From Brachypterus glaber (taxonomy: Eukaryota > Arthropoda > Insecta > Coleoptera > Kateretidae), in the NCBI GenBank assembly GCA_958510825.1, contig OY294047.1, positions 48,033,365 to 48,097,364 on the forward strand: a stretch of DNA of 64,000 nt, written 5' to 3'. How positions within the stretch are numbered: position 1 is the stretch's first letter; each line of letters begins with the position of its first letter. Shown piece by piece: positions 25,771 to 37,264 of the stretch. The position numbers were made by a program, and so were the translations under genes. The notes below the pieces were generated by a model. That model saw only the letters and a list, made by a program, of their open reading frames with translations, did no database searches and was not told the origin of the DNA.

Positions 25771-27200
25771 GAATGTTTCTATCAACGTAATATTTTCTGA
25801 AAATTTTAAGTTTATCGGTCTTTTTCTTCTATTATGAACTATATTTTTCCAAAAAGTGAGAGTACCCAATAATTTTTAAATTTTTGAAAGAATTTTTTTT
25901 AAACAATAGAGTTCTTTGCTTTCCCATTTTAAAAATTTTGGGAAAACTTTGTATTCGTGAAATTTTGTTAAATATTTTTGCGTATTTTTGCGTTTTATGA
26001 CGTTTTATGTCAATATAAATCAATTTAAAACAAAAAAAATGGGCAGATAACTTAAGAACGCTTTGAGCTAGAGACTTAAAATTTGGCATACAGGTGTGTT
26101 ACCAAAATTTCTCACTTAGGATTATTTTTGGTAAATATTGGGTTGGGGCAAGTTAGCTTAATGAACTTTTTAAACTAAAATATTAGGTCAAAATCGGATT
26201 GGGGAGACTGGGTCAAAAGAAAAAACACATATTTTCGCTAGAAAATTGGGATAAAGAATAAAAGCAGATGGGGTCAAGGGAAAGTGGGGTAACATAACCC
26301 CATCATTGTTCATATTACCCCACTCACCCCTAAATTTTAGAAAAATTGTTTTTCATTTTCTAGAGGGTTTGGGAAGTGTCTGAAGAGCTTTTTGCTCAAC
26401 TTTTTGTCTCGTAAATACTCGTAAATACTTGTAAACACTTGTAAATACTCGTATAATACTCTTCTTGTACTAGGTGCTGTGACGAGTACAATAATTGAGC
26501 CGTGTTCCGAGAAATCCAATGCAATTTGTTTAAGTATGATCTATTATCTATCAGTCTGTATTTTATGGAATATAATTTATAGGTTTTAATAATAATAAAG
26601 TTTTTTTTATTAGTTTATAGTACAGTAAGTAGTAGTTTAGTACATTGAGTAATAAGTATCCATTTATAGATATAGATAAAGATATGAGGAGACCAATTAT
26701 ATTACCACGAGAAATAAATTATTACTAACAATATTTTTATTATACTATTCACAGCGCATGCGCTAGAATAGCATTATAAGGTCGGTTCGAATTTTCAAAA
26801 AATTTCAAAAATCGTCATAGACAAAAACTCTTGGATATAATTTTTTTTTTCATATTCAATTAAAAAACTTCTTTTCTCTAAATTGTGACGTTTCGATAGG
26901 GTCTTTCTATCGTTTTGGAACCTTTAATTAATAAAAACTGAATTAGCATAATTAACAACAATAAATTAAGGTATGAGAAAAATATTTTCTGCCACTATGC
27001 AAAAAAAAAAATTATACTTTATACAAATTAAAATTCAAAGTCTCTCATTTGTCAACACATTTACAAACATTTTACCATAAAGTTGGACGTTACACATTCT
27101 ATTTTAAATACATAAATACAATTTTCCACATAAAATTACAGATATCAACTTTGACAGGTTTAATTTAATATTTCTGGAACCCTATTATAGGGTTATAGTA
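25771..27200. other. Unassigned AT-rich sequence with a small minisatellite
   Basis: About five copies of the unit tcgtaaatactt occur at 26408-26456. Nothing else is recognised. Confidence 0.5.
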
Positions 27201-27319
27201 TAATACTACAGTAAAGGAACGTTCAAGTATACGTAACGCAAATTTTGATCATTTTGGACGTTCCCTAACGATTTTTTGCACATGTCTTAACATTACCAAA
27301 TACTATCCTTTTATGTAAT

Positions 27320-27487
27320 TTTTATTTGGTAATTTTAACCAGGGACGTGCAATATGTAGGGGCGATGTCACTTTTTTGCCCCAAACTTTTTTTACATAGA
27401 TTTTTTGACATTATGAGTTTTTTTTTTCATATTTTTGGACCTAGAATCAACCTTTAAAATTTGGTACTTTAATTATGAATCACCCTG
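27320..27487 (-). mobile_element. Family C element end abutting exon 2
   Basis: Read on the minus strand it begins CAGGGTGATTCATAA next to TA and then ggttgattctaggtccaaaa, like the left arm of the element at 11949. Its terminus is 36 bases from the exon 2 start. Confidence 0.6.
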
Positions 27488-27523
27488 TATAGATTTATAT
27501 TAATCGTGTGTAATTTGTTAAAG

Positions 27524-27993
27524 GTCTCGCCGAAATGACTCGAGATTGTAAACCAGAGCCCGAACAAACCGAACCTAAAGAACTGGTGGGCAGAAGGCTG
27601 CCCACGATCCAGGCCCCAATGCATCAGAACCAGCATCCCAGACCGCCATCTCCCGAGGAGAACGACACGCAACACTCCCCCGTCTCCGTTCAAAATCTCC
27701 GGGTGTGCAAGTCGCCCACCGACCGGGAGCGAGACCGCGAGCGGGACCGGGAGCGGGACCGGCCCGAGTGCATCAAGAGGCCTTCTTCGTTGGAAAATGT
27801 GTCGCCTCCTAGTAATTGTGGGGCCAGTGATATGAGCATACATAATAATAGTAATAACATGCCCACGTCGTGCTCTGTGGTACCTGGTATGCCTAGTATA
27901 GCGATAGCGATTGGGAATAGGTTACCTTCGCCGATAAACTGTGAACCTCTACCTGGGCCTTCTAATATGCCTCCTGTTCAGCAAGTGCCTCTG
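27524..27993 (+). CDS. mamo: mamo-like gene, linker exon
   Basis: This internal exon follows the acceptor ttgttaaag (AG 27522-27523) and ends at CTG 27993 before gtaaga. The first two bases complete the Gly codon left open by the BTB exon and the text continues LAEMT, as expected directly after a BTB domain of this family. About 157 residues are low-complexity linker: Pro/Gln/Ser-rich, with a charged tract of alternating Arg, Glu and Asp (DRERDRERD, near 27721-27760), then Asn/Ser/Pro-rich sequence ending PPVQQVPL. No folded domain is visible. It ends in phase 0. The intron upstream is 9.25 kb. The acceptor lies 36 bases downstream of the end of a CACCCTG-TA transposon terminus, so the branch point must sit in or beside mobile DNA. 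Confidence 0.85.
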
Positions 27994-28509
27994 GTAAGAT
28001 ATTATTTTTTTATTATCGTAGGAAAAAAGTTCGTGTGATTATTCTGATCTACTCTACTCTATTTTCTTTTCCAACTTTGTAATGTACTATTAATATAATC
28101 ATTTATACCGTAATTTCACACAAAAATAGTCCAGAATCACACAACTATAGTGCAGCTTCAGACCTATATTCCATGAGCAGCTTATTTAAAAAAAAAATTG
28201 AAAACGCGTTACTGTATATCCCATATACACCAACTTTGATAAGAAATTGTAAACATTGAAAAATAATCGCCCCCCTGGGGGCCTTGGACTATAGTTCTGT
28301 GGCTGGACTATATGTATGTAGATTAGATTATATATCCCCTCCTAGATGAGCCTTGAGTCCACGTCAAACCGAAATGTTTTCATTGCTATATCCAGGTAGA
28401 TTTCACCTTCCGACTTCTGGTCACCACCCACCGCTATAGTGGTTTGTTAACAAATATGTTATACTTCACCTCCTCGCAACCTCACCGCTATAGTGGTTTG
28501 TTTACAATG
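27994..28509. other. Intron start without recognised elements
   Basis: A short direct repeat, caccgctatagtggtttgtt, occurs near 28430 and 28488. Nothing else is recognised. Confidence 0.45.
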
Positions 28510-28912
28510 GAGCTCTCCACAACTAGAATTATGAAACAAAAGACGTCTACCCTATCTCTATCTCATTTGTGCTACACTTTCCAGCCAACCAAATAAATAA
28601 TGTATTTGTTTTTCATACAACAAATACAGTATTTATTTGGTTGACCGGAAAGTGTAGCAGTGAGCGGCATGAACGAACATAGCTAATGTGAATCTGTAGA
28701 ATAAGATAATTCTACTAAAATTTAGATGGCGCCAGTAATTTCTTTAATATAGTTAACTTTTCGCCCGACCAAGTAAATATTGTATTTGTTCAACAAAGAA
28801 CAAATACAGGATTTGTTTGGTTGGGTGGAAGTGGGAGTGTATGTATGTATTCTATCCTTTTTAGGTAGAACTTTTGTTCCTGTCTAATCTAACGGGAGAA
28901 ATCGCCATTGGC
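28510..28912 (-). mobile_element. MITE family B, copy 2 (inverted)
   Basis: Starts caatggagctctcc and ends ggagaaatcgccattg, with the same internal palindrome as the copy at 4010. Confidence 0.75.
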
Positions 28913-29030
28913 TTTGTATATGTTCTACATAAAACAAATCAACATTAATGTAATATCTATGTATATATGATCTAATGTATGTAGTTGTGTGATATTACGG
29001 TACCTCAATTTTAAAACCATGGATCGTGAA

Positions 29031-29151
29031 CAAGGGCGTAGATGTTTTTTTTTGTGTGGGGGGGGGGGGGTAATACCAAGAACTTAGGTTTTTTTTCCGG
29101 GATTAAATGAAAAAAAGCCAAATTTATATTTTTTTATAGGATAATGCAATA

Positions 29152-29197
<46 letters not shown>

Positions 29198-29254
29198 CCA
29201 ATGGGGAGGGGGTAATTACCCCCCCGTTACCCCCCCCCCTCATCTACGCCCTTG
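29031..29254. mobile_element. hAT-type MITE with perfect 8-bp target duplication
   Basis: The ends CAAGGGCGTAGATG fit the hAT terminal pattern and are flanked by ATCGTGAA at 29023-29030 and 29255-29262. The 224-bp interior holds G/C runs and a TA microsatellite (29158-29192), and no frame. Confidence 0.88.
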
Positions 29255-29262
29255 ATCGTGAA

Positions 29263-30205
29263 CGTATCGATACCACAATTCTGAACTGTTGTATATCAAA
29301 ACTAGGTCAGTTAAAAAATTGACCGTTTACTTATTTAAATTGACTTAGCTACGAAATACAGGAGTGTTAAATTGAGCTATAGATTTGTCTTTAAGTTTGT
29401 GATTCATAATCCTAGATTCTAAAAGTTGTGACTGTTAACTATTAATAAAACATAAAGGATTAAGAATAATTTCTTATCAAAACTTACTGTTAAAACTTCT
29501 GCATATTAAAAAGACATTAAAGAATTTGTAAAGGCGATTTTGTTCGTGATAAAAGGAAAGTTTCAGCTTTAAAGATTAACCTAATTGTTTTGTATTATTT
29601 TTGCTAGAATGACAAATTAATACTTTAATTTTTTTGTTATTTTAAACTAAATTTTTATGTTTAAGATTCCTATTCCTATTCTATACCAGTACAAATACCA
29701 AGATGACCTCTTAATAGATTTAATGATGTGGTGGCTACTAGCAGTTTTTCGATTGCTACAACCTCACATCCGTATATACAATCGTTTATTAAAAAAAAAA
29801 CTGCAGAACACATTGAAAAATTAAATAATAAACCATAATATTATATATTATATTTCTTTCAGTGTATAAAGTTTAAAGCTATTTTCTATACTTAAAGTAA
29901 ACAACTGAAATTTCAGACATATATTATGAACAATGATTGCCTGTATTATTAGCATAATAAATCAATAATGTTTATATCAAAACCAGTTGCACAGTGGTTA
30001 TTACCAACATTAAAAAATTAAACTTACATACAAACAATTCCTTTTCAGTTTCAAATTACCCCCGGTTATGTGTTCTACTATCAATAATGAATGTATACAT
30101 TTATGTTTTGATCATGCGAGTTTATATTTACATCCATTATGTGCTGTAAGGTTGTATTATTAGAGAAACCGGCTACTAGCTTCCATGACATTGATATTAA
30201 AAAAA
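29263..30205. other. Unassigned AT-rich intron sequence
   Basis: Nothing recognised. Confidence 0.4.
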
Positions 30206-30210
30206 AAGGA

Positions 30211-31084
30211 ATAGTAAAATGTTTTATATAGATCTTTTAAATTTGTAAATATCAAACAATTTAATTTAGTTTATTAATTCAGATACCACTGTAAAAGGTG
30301 ACCTCCTAGCGTTTAGGATTCAATTGGCGGCAATGTCCACCGTGGCATTGATTAATCTGCCCCCTATCGACAGCGTGCAATAGGTTCTTGAAACCAATAA
30401 CTGCTTCCTTTTTTGGACTGTCGATAGGTTTATCCAGTCTCTGCTTTTAGCAGTAGATGTCGCTAGCTGTTTTTGCTTTTCCTTATAACGATTTTTAAAC
30501 TCTATATAGAGATATATGGAAAGGATTTGATTTTCGGTAGTTGTCCCTACTACCGATATGTGGCTCTGAAGAGTGCTAAAAAGCACGAAATCGATCAGTC
30601 ACTTCGGAGGGACGACTGCGTTAATCAAACAAAAGTCGTTTTAAGGAATAGTAAAATGTTTTATATAGATCTTTTAAATTTGTAAATATCAAACAATTTA
30701 ATTTAGTTTATTAATTCAGATACCACTGTAAAAGGTGACCTCCTAGCGTTTAGGATTCAATTGGCAGCAATGTCCACCGTGGCATTGATTAATCTGCCCC
30801 CTATCGACAGCGTGCAATAGGTTCTTGAAACCAATAACTGCTTCCTTTTTTGGACTGTCGATAGGTTTATCCAGTCTCTGCTTTTAGCAGTAGATGTCGC
30901 TAGCTGTTTTTGCTTTTCCTTATAACGATTTTTAAACTCTATATAGAGATATATGGAAAGGATTTGATTTTCGTAGTTGTCCCTACTACCGATATGTGGC
31001 TCTGAAGAGTGCTAAAAAGCACGAAATCGATCAAGTCACTTCGGAGGGACGACTGCGTTAATCAAACAAAAGTCGTTTTAAGGA
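30211..31084 (+). repeat. 437-bp tandem duplication (family A)
   Basis: Two head-to-tail units start atagtaaaatgttttatat at 30211 and 30648; the junction string occurs a third time at 31085. The spacing is exactly 437 bases both times. Visible differences are an extra G in ttttcggtagttg of unit 1, an extra A in gatcaagtcac of unit 2, and one substitution (ggcggc against ggcagc). Such similarity implies a young duplication. Confidence 0.88.
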
Positions 31085-31099
31085 ATAGTAAAATGTTTT

Positions 31100-31635
31100 T
31101 AAAAAAAAAAATATTACGGCCCTGTTCTTGCGTGATCTTGCTGATGAATTATCGGCGATGATACATTTTCGCGCGGAATGTGTACTCACAGAACACTAAT
31201 GTGTGTACTATTTTGTGTACCTGTGCATAAACAATACACGAGTTATATGTGGCACTCAGTGTAAAAAGAGGTACCTAGTATTTTTTCTCTGTGTGTCTAC
31301 AACACGTATGGAATAGTCATACTCGCCAAACTTTCCGCTCGCGAAGAATATTGTCTATTCCATACTAGTTATAGAATATACTATACTGTGTTTAGTATAT
31401 AATGGAATGCATAGCATTACACATCTTCATGACTTGTTTGTGTCTAAATGTGACATCAAAAACATAGCGACGTATGGTAAAGTATTGACAGTAGATAAAC
31501 TGTCTCTTTACTTATTTAAAAACTGAATATTTGTAATAACGTTTTGAATAAAAATTAATTGTCATGTCTGCCAAACAATAATAACTACTTAACAAGAGCT
31601 TCATTTTTAAAAGCTTTTTTCTCTTTGAACCCGCC
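31100..31635. other. Unassigned AT-rich sequence
   Basis: Nothing recognised beyond weak inverted strings near 31300-31370. Confidence 0.4.
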
Positions 31636-31639
31636 TGAT

Positions 31640-32740
31640 ACAGTGGCGCCTTCGCCATAACTATAGACCCTGATCAACTGCTCAAAATTTTGGAGATGAA
31701 CGGAATATGTGACCTTGCTTTAAGGTGGTTTAAAGAATATTTGTGTGGTAGAACGCAAGTTGTTAAAATTAATGGCAGCTATTCGAATTCTAAGAAGGTT
31801 AACTCTGGCGTACCGCAAGGTAGTGTATTGGGTACTCTTTTATTTATATTATTTATAAACAGTATTGTGAAAATTATAAAGATCTGCAAAATTGTTTTAT
31901 TTGCAGACGATATCCTTATTTATATTTGCTCTAAGGATATAGAATTTATGGAAAAAACCTTGAATTCAGAGCTCTTGAAAATATTTAAATGGTTATGTAA
32001 TCATGGCTTACTGTTAAATTTTAAAAAGACTAAAATGATGCGGTTTGGAAAAAAATGTAATTTAAAAAAAAATGAAAGAAAATAGGGTAGAGCTAAAAAT
32101 AAAAATTAATAATGAGATAATTGAGGAAGTGGACCATTTTAAGTATTTAGGGATTTATCTAGATAGAGAGTTGAATTTTAACAAGCATATTCAGTTCTTA
32201 AAAGGTAAAATTGGGAAAAAGATAGGCATGTTGTATAGGATAAATGATAAAGTTTCCACATATTCTAAATTAACAATTTATAATTCTATTATTGCACCTC
32301 ATTTTACGTACTGTGCAACTATATTTTTTAATTTAAATGAGGAGCAAATAAATGGCCTTCAAAAATTACAAAATAGAGGGATGCGGGCTGTTTTACAATG
32401 CAAGAAAAGAACGCCGATCTGTTTAATGTTGGAAACTTTAAACTTTTTAACGTTTAAACAAACAATCTACTATAAAATACTAATTTTTATTTTTAAACTG
32501 AAAAACAAATTGCTTCCTAATTATTTGAATAATTATGTACACTTTGTGCATGAAATACATGAGCATAACACTAGACATAGAAACAATTTTTACATTAGTG
32601 ACTATAATAGTGACACTATCTTTGAATTTGGATTTACTTTGTTTAACGAAATGCCGAATAACATAAAGGAGATTGGTAGTTTAAATATTTTTAAAAGAGA
32701 GTGTAGGACTTATATTAAAAATAAATACAGCTATCAATAG
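31640..32740 (+). pseudogene. Non-LTR retrotransposon (LINE) reverse transcriptase, 5' truncated and frameshifted
   Basis: Reading starts within the reverse-transcriptase domain: TIDPDQLLKILEMNG (from about 31665) lies before the first in-frame start. Next come the conserved blocks GVPQGSVLGTLLF (31810-31850) and the active-site FADD (about 31900-31912), then thumb-like sequence. At about 32065-32085 an A-run shifts the frame by one base and a second frame continues EEVDHFKYLGIYLD to a TAG at 32738. The C-terminal part contains NTRHRNNFY and a final FKRECRTYIKN, typical of jockey/CR1-like elements. No endonuclease domain or first ORF is present. The 3' trailer 32741-32900 is AT-rich and ends near a simple repeat-like tail. 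Confidence 0.8.
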
Positions 32741-33229
32741 GCTGTGCTATGTATGCTAGGTTTTAATATTTTAATTACGGTGTTGTATTTTTACTGTGTT
32801 GTATTATTGTTTTTAAGTATTTTTAAGTATTGTGTTGTATTATTTATTATTATTTGTATTTAAGAGCTAACTTGCTAATAAAGAGTTATATAATAATTAT
32901 AAATTGTGTAATCAGTCACGGTAGTCCTAAAGCAAGTTTTAAATAATGGTCAAAGCACACCACCAGTGAATATTGGTAGAGAGGTGTTTGGGCATTTTTA
33001 TTTTAAGGGGTCTTTCTACCTTAAAAATTATGAAAATAATCTTTTTTTAAACATTTTTTTTTATATAGAAAAAAAATAGATATCATCGTGAAAATTTGTA
33101 GGTATGTTTATTTATATTCAAAGAATACAAAAAAAATATTTAGCCAAATGTTTAAAAAAAAGATTATTTTTATAATTTGAAGGTAGAAAGACCCATAAAA
33201 AACTTTCATCAATAAAACTGTAATTTTTT

Positions 33230-33470
33230 TTGTATTTTCATTTTTTTCGAAAACGAAAATTGATAGGCAATTCTGTAAACGGATTCGGATTCTACCAGAA
33301 TTGTTATATAAATTCCTTAACTATACCTAAAAAATGGCAAAGAAGCAGAACTTTTAACAGTATCTTCCGAAAACGATCTGATCCGATTTTGCTGTCGATA
33401 TGAATAGTCTAGACCCCATTTTACCAATATCTAATGGTTGTTTTCAGATTTATTTCAGATACATTTATTT
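33230..33470 (+). repeat. Dispersed repeat M, copy without insertion
   Basis: Shares aacggattcggattct, cttccgaaaacgatctg-like and tctagaccccat strings, in order, with 53230-53455. It shows the uninterrupted state of the Harbinger target. Confidence 0.65.
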
Positions 33471-33510
33471 AGGTTTTTTAAAATTACAAATTAATATAAT
33501 TATAATAATA

Positions 33511-33682
33511 CAGGGTGTATCAGAACTCACGTTAAAAAAATTACATATGTACTTATACAGCAATAAAACGTTCTTATCTCAAAATTTCATACATACACCC
33601 CCTCTGAAATTTTGCTCAATTTCTTCTTATTGCTGTATAAGTACATATGTAATTTTTTTAACGTGAGTTCTGATAGACTCTG
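33511..33682. mobile_element. Mariner-type MITE, 172 bp
   Basis: The ends CAGGGTGTATCAGAACTCAC and inverse CAGAGTCTATCAGAACTCAC are next to TA. The arms pair over about 70 bases each. It lies about 200 bases upstream of the 30-codon exon. Confidence 0.8.
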
Positions 33683-33880
33683 TATATATTGTTATTCGCC
33701 TAAACAGTGTTTGTGTGCCTTATTTGCTTTGACCATTCTTTGGAACTTAAATTGGATTTGGTATTACCTTGCAGTAACATGTCATGCCATCTCTATGATA
33801 TTTTAAAAGGAGGTAGCTGTTTCTTATTATTAGTTTGTTTTATTTTTAGATAACCCTTAAAATTATGATTTTGGTTTCAG

Positions 33881-33970
33881 AGTCTTAAAAAAGAAGTGGA
33901 TTGGGGCGGGGGAGAAGACAAAAATGCTGGTGAAAGTTCATCCGACTATTCTAGACACCCGCAAGATACC
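33881..33970 (+). CDS. mamo: mamo-like gene, 30-codon exon
   Basis: A short exon between a strong acceptor (ttggtttcag, ending 33880) and a strong donor (gtaagta, from 33971). Read in phase 0 it gives 30 residues, acidic and Ser-rich: SLKKEVDWGGGEDK, then AGESSSDYSRHPQDT. Both ends are phase 0, so it can be skipped or joined to any phase-0 exon without a frameshift. The fit of both splice sites to an open frame in AT-rich surroundings supports it; the length is too short for domain assignment. It is the last exon shared by the two predicted zinc-finger ends. Confidence 0.75.
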
Positions 33971-33979
33971 GTAAGTAAA

Positions 33980-36400
33980 ACAAGTTTTAATTTTTTTAAG
34001 GTTTTAATATTTAAAACTTTAAGGGATAAAAATCTTGATTTTTTAAGAAATTTGCTGCCACCAGTTTAGGGTTCTAAAATAAATACTACTGGTTTTTTGA
34101 AAAAAATAATAAATATCATTATTTTCAGCCCTAAACTATTTTTCTAGGAACATTATACAAATATAAGTTGCAGTTTTATCGCAGATTTTAAAAATCTTTA
34201 ACGGTTTTCAAAAAAAGTGCAAAAATCTGAAAAAAACTTTTTTAAAATGCCTATTACTCAGTTAATACTAAAACTTTTGTTTAATAGCTCAATTTGGCTC
34301 AAGTGTAGAAAGAGGCTCTTTTCCGCACTAGATTACAATCGAGTGCGGAAAAGTCTCTTTACGCATGTGTTACGAACAATATTTTTTCTACGGGCGAGTT
34401 AAAAATAAAATATGCTTTTATATATAAGTATGCTTAATTGAATAAATGTTGTTTTTGTTTTTTTTTCAATAGAAAAACAATAAATAAATAACACGACAGA
34501 ATTAAGATATTAAACAGTTTTAACAATTATTGAAAATAATCTACCAGTTATTACCAATTCTATTTTGGTTGAACATTAATGATAAATTTATTGCAGTTTT
34601 TATTTGCATTTGCCATTTCTATTATTCCTTCAGGTAAAATTTCATCTTCTTCATCATTTTCTTTTATAAAAACTTTACAATTAAAATTGACAACATAATT
34701 GACACGAACAAACTAGCTTAGGACGCTATCATGTTGATCGGTCGCCATGGAAACAAGTGTCTTAGTCAATACACTTTTGTATAATCAAGCTACTTGTTTT
34801 TATGAAATAATTATGCATGCGGTAAAGACCTTCTTTCCACACGCATATGCGTGCGGAAAGAGACACCTTTCCGCACGCTCGTAGAAAAAAATATATTCCG
34901 ATTTATAAGATAAAATAAAATCAAATATTCATTAATAAAAAAACATTTAAACCTTTTCTATTATATATTTTATTTAATATTATACGTATTTATATAAAAT
35001 TAAATACTGGGTATAAATTATTTTGCGTGAGATATAGACGTCATTTGCATTAATAATAATTTATTTATTATGTGCAAGCTGCATGTAAAGTTTTATTATT
35101 TATTTATTTATTTATTGTTTTTATGCAATTAGCGTTTTATTTTATCAATAAATAAGGTTATGTTTAGCAATCCTTATCTCTATGGTATAGCGACTTCTTC
35201 CTTATTTTTTTCAAAATGTAAGAATTGATCAACTCGTGTGATGCATTATCGTAATCAGAAAAAAACTGTATTAAAAAATGTAAAATAGCACCCATAAGAA
35301 AAAACAAAGATTTAGATTCCTTGCAAAAAATACCTTAACAATGTTTCAGTTAAAAGCGTCTAGCTTTGTCGGTTTTTGCTCAAAAAAATAAAAATGAAAC
35401 TCGGTATTTTTAATTTTATGCAATAATTAAAAAACAAAAAAATGGTAGGTCAAATTTTCTTTTAGATTATTGATCAGCATAAATATGCGCAACTTTTTTC
35501 TAATTTTACTGATCTTGTATCTCCTATAATTACCGAGATTTGCATGCTTCAGGTCGAAAAAGGGAGACCCTGTATTACTGTTTAATTTAAACAATGCTTT
35601 AGTTTAAAGTAATTTTAATAAATTTTAAAGTAAACATAATTTCATTAATTTAAAAGCCCACTACCGAAAAGCGTAACCTTTGTTTAGACAGAATAATTAA
35701 TATAGAAACATTCCCTGAAGATGAGTAATGTTTTGCTTTTCATAAAGTACACTTCACAATAAATAGTATATTGCATTTTTTTCCCATATAACCTTTTATA
35801 ACGATATAATTTCTGCAACATTATTTCCTAAAACCGAATTTTTTTGTACTGTGTATACACGTGTTTAGATAAGGCAGTTTTTATTTTTGTATATTGTATA
35901 AATTATTTTTTCGATAATCGATCGAAACCATTTTTTTTAATCTTCTGTTTTTTTTATCTTACGCTGCGATTAAAAACCAATTTTTTTTTTAAATCCGACT
36001 TTTTCTTTTATTTTTTTATTTTGCTCTCTATTTTTGGATATTTTATAGATTATTTTCCCGATAATCGATCGAAACCATTTTTTCTTCATTTTCTATTTTT
36101 TTATTTCGCGCTGCCTGGGTTTTACTTTTTTTAAGAGAGACCCAACAGCAGTAGAGAAAGAGAAAGAGAGAGAGAGAAAGTAAAAGCCCTAGGCTTTTCC
36201 ATCTTGTCTGAGATGTTTCTAAAAATTTTATTTTCGAATCCCCGTTCTTGAGTTATCGTGAAAACAACAAAATTTAAAACAACTGACAATCAAAAACAAT
36301 TCAAAAATTCATTTAGGATATTACCTATTTTAAAATTTTTTAAAAAACATCTAGCTTTGCGAGGAGTAACTATAATAAGTAAAGTTAGTAAACAAGGTGT
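33980..36400. other. Intron with hairpins and low-complexity sequence
   Basis: Inverted pair with ttttccgcactagatt / aatcgagtgcggaaaa at about 34319-34350; a related pair cttctttccacacgcat / atgcgtgcggaaagag at 34830-34862. T-rich low complexity fills 35840-36130 and a GA-rich tract lies at 36150-36180. No gene is recognised. Confidence 0.5.
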
Positions 36401-36404
36401 ACCG

Positions 36405-36660
36405 TGAGTGCTGTCGTCAAGAAGTTGACATTCATTTTGGCTTGAGATGATGTAACATGTGTCTGCAGCACCGTTGAGTTGCTACTGGGCCGTGAATAAG
36501 TCGGACTGGGACCAGAACCTGTCTGGAACAGACATGCGAATGAGTAGGAAGTAAGTGGCAGGCATCTCCTACAGCCAGACAAATGAGCGTCAACTTCTTG
36601 CGGCGGCTATCACAGAACCAGACGGTGGAACCACGAACCAAGAAGTTGATGTGATTTTGT
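36405..36660 (+). other. GC-rich segment just upstream of zinc-finger exon A
   Basis: Base composition rises sharply here compared with the AT-rich intron before it, and stays high into the exon. There are acceptor- and donor-like signals (tgtctgcag ending near 36469, gtaagtgg near 36551), but reading from the 30-codon exon in phase 0 gives a stop after two codons, so it is not a simple internal exon. The short motif gtcaagaagttgac near the start recurs inverted around 36588-36600. It could be conserved regulatory or intronic splicing sequence. Confidence 0.35.
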
Positions 36661-36670
36661 TTGGTTGCAG

Positions 36671-37264
36671 GATATGCAGGACCGAGAAGGATCGCCCCGC
36701 CTCTACCCCTGCATGTACTGCAGGAACACCTACCCGCACCAGAGCAAGCTTACCCGACACATCCTTTCCCATAGCCTCGAGACCCTCAAGTACCGGGAAG
36801 CAAGACAAATCCACCCATCCTCTATGCCGGAACCCATCTCCTTCATGGACTTCAGTGCGAGGATTCCAGTGCCTCCTCACGATCCTCCAGACCCTACGGA
36901 CCAACCACCCACCAACATGGACCTGGATCTCAACGACGTGGGGGTGGGAGGTGGTGCAGCTATGTGCAAGTTCTGCGGGAAATCGTTCCCGGACGTTCCC
37001 ACGCTTGTGCAACATCTAAGTGCCCACACAGGGGAGCGACCTTTTAAATGCGAGTTTTGCGGAAAGGCGTTTAAATTGCGCCATCATATGAAGGACCATT
37101 GTAGGGTACATACAGGCGAAAGGCCTTTCCGGTGCGCGTTGTGTGGAAAAACATTTTCCCGGTCGACTATTCTTAAGGCCCATGAGAAAACTCATTACCC
37201 CAAGTACGTGCGTAAGTTCCTTTCCCCCAGTCCGCTGGATACGGAAGAAGAAAGTCCCCACTAG
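36671..37264 (+). CDS. mamo: mamo-like gene, terminal exon A with four C2H2 zinc fingers
   Basis: The exon starts after acceptor gtttggttgcag (ends 36670) in phase 0 and reads DMQDREGSPRLYPCMYC onward to a TAG at 37262-37264, 197 residues. It carries four C2H2 fingers: CMYC..HILSH, separated by a 60-residue Pro/Asp-rich spacer from CKFC..HLSAH, CEFC..HCRVH and CALC..HEKTH. All have 12 residues between the second Cys and first His and H-x3-H spacing; fingers 2-4 are joined by canonical TGERPF linkers, so these three probably read adjacent DNA triplets. The protein ends KFLSPSPLDTEEESPH. Joined to the BTB, linker and 30-codon exons, it gives a 497-residue protein. No intron interrupts it. Confidence 0.87.
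   Translation, partial: DMQDREGSPRLYPCMYCRNTYPHQSKLTRHILSHSLETLKYREARQIHPSSMPEPISFMDFSARIPVPPHDPPDPTDQPPTNMDLDLNDVGVGGGAAMCKFCGKSFPDVPTLVQHLSAHTGERPFKCEFCGKAFKLRHHMKDHCRVHTGERPFRCALCGKTFSRSTILKAHEKTHYPKYVRKFLSPSPLDTEEESPH

Noticed and set aside
31125..31180. CTGATGA at 31139, another hammerhead candidate
   Set aside because: No GAAA follows at a suitable distance and no stem II forms.
35700..35745. CTGAAGATGAG near 35713, a possible Penelope hammerhead
   Set aside because: The GAAACGT half of the core is missing and no Penelope sequence lies nearby.
35844..36134. 96-residue open frame
   Set aside because: Made of T-rich low-complexity DNA with an internal duplication; the Phe/Tyr content reflects poly-T.
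36590..37015. Long open frames antisense to, or shifted from, the zinc-finger exon
   Set aside because: Shadows of the GC-rich coding exon; the C2H2 frame is clearly the real one.
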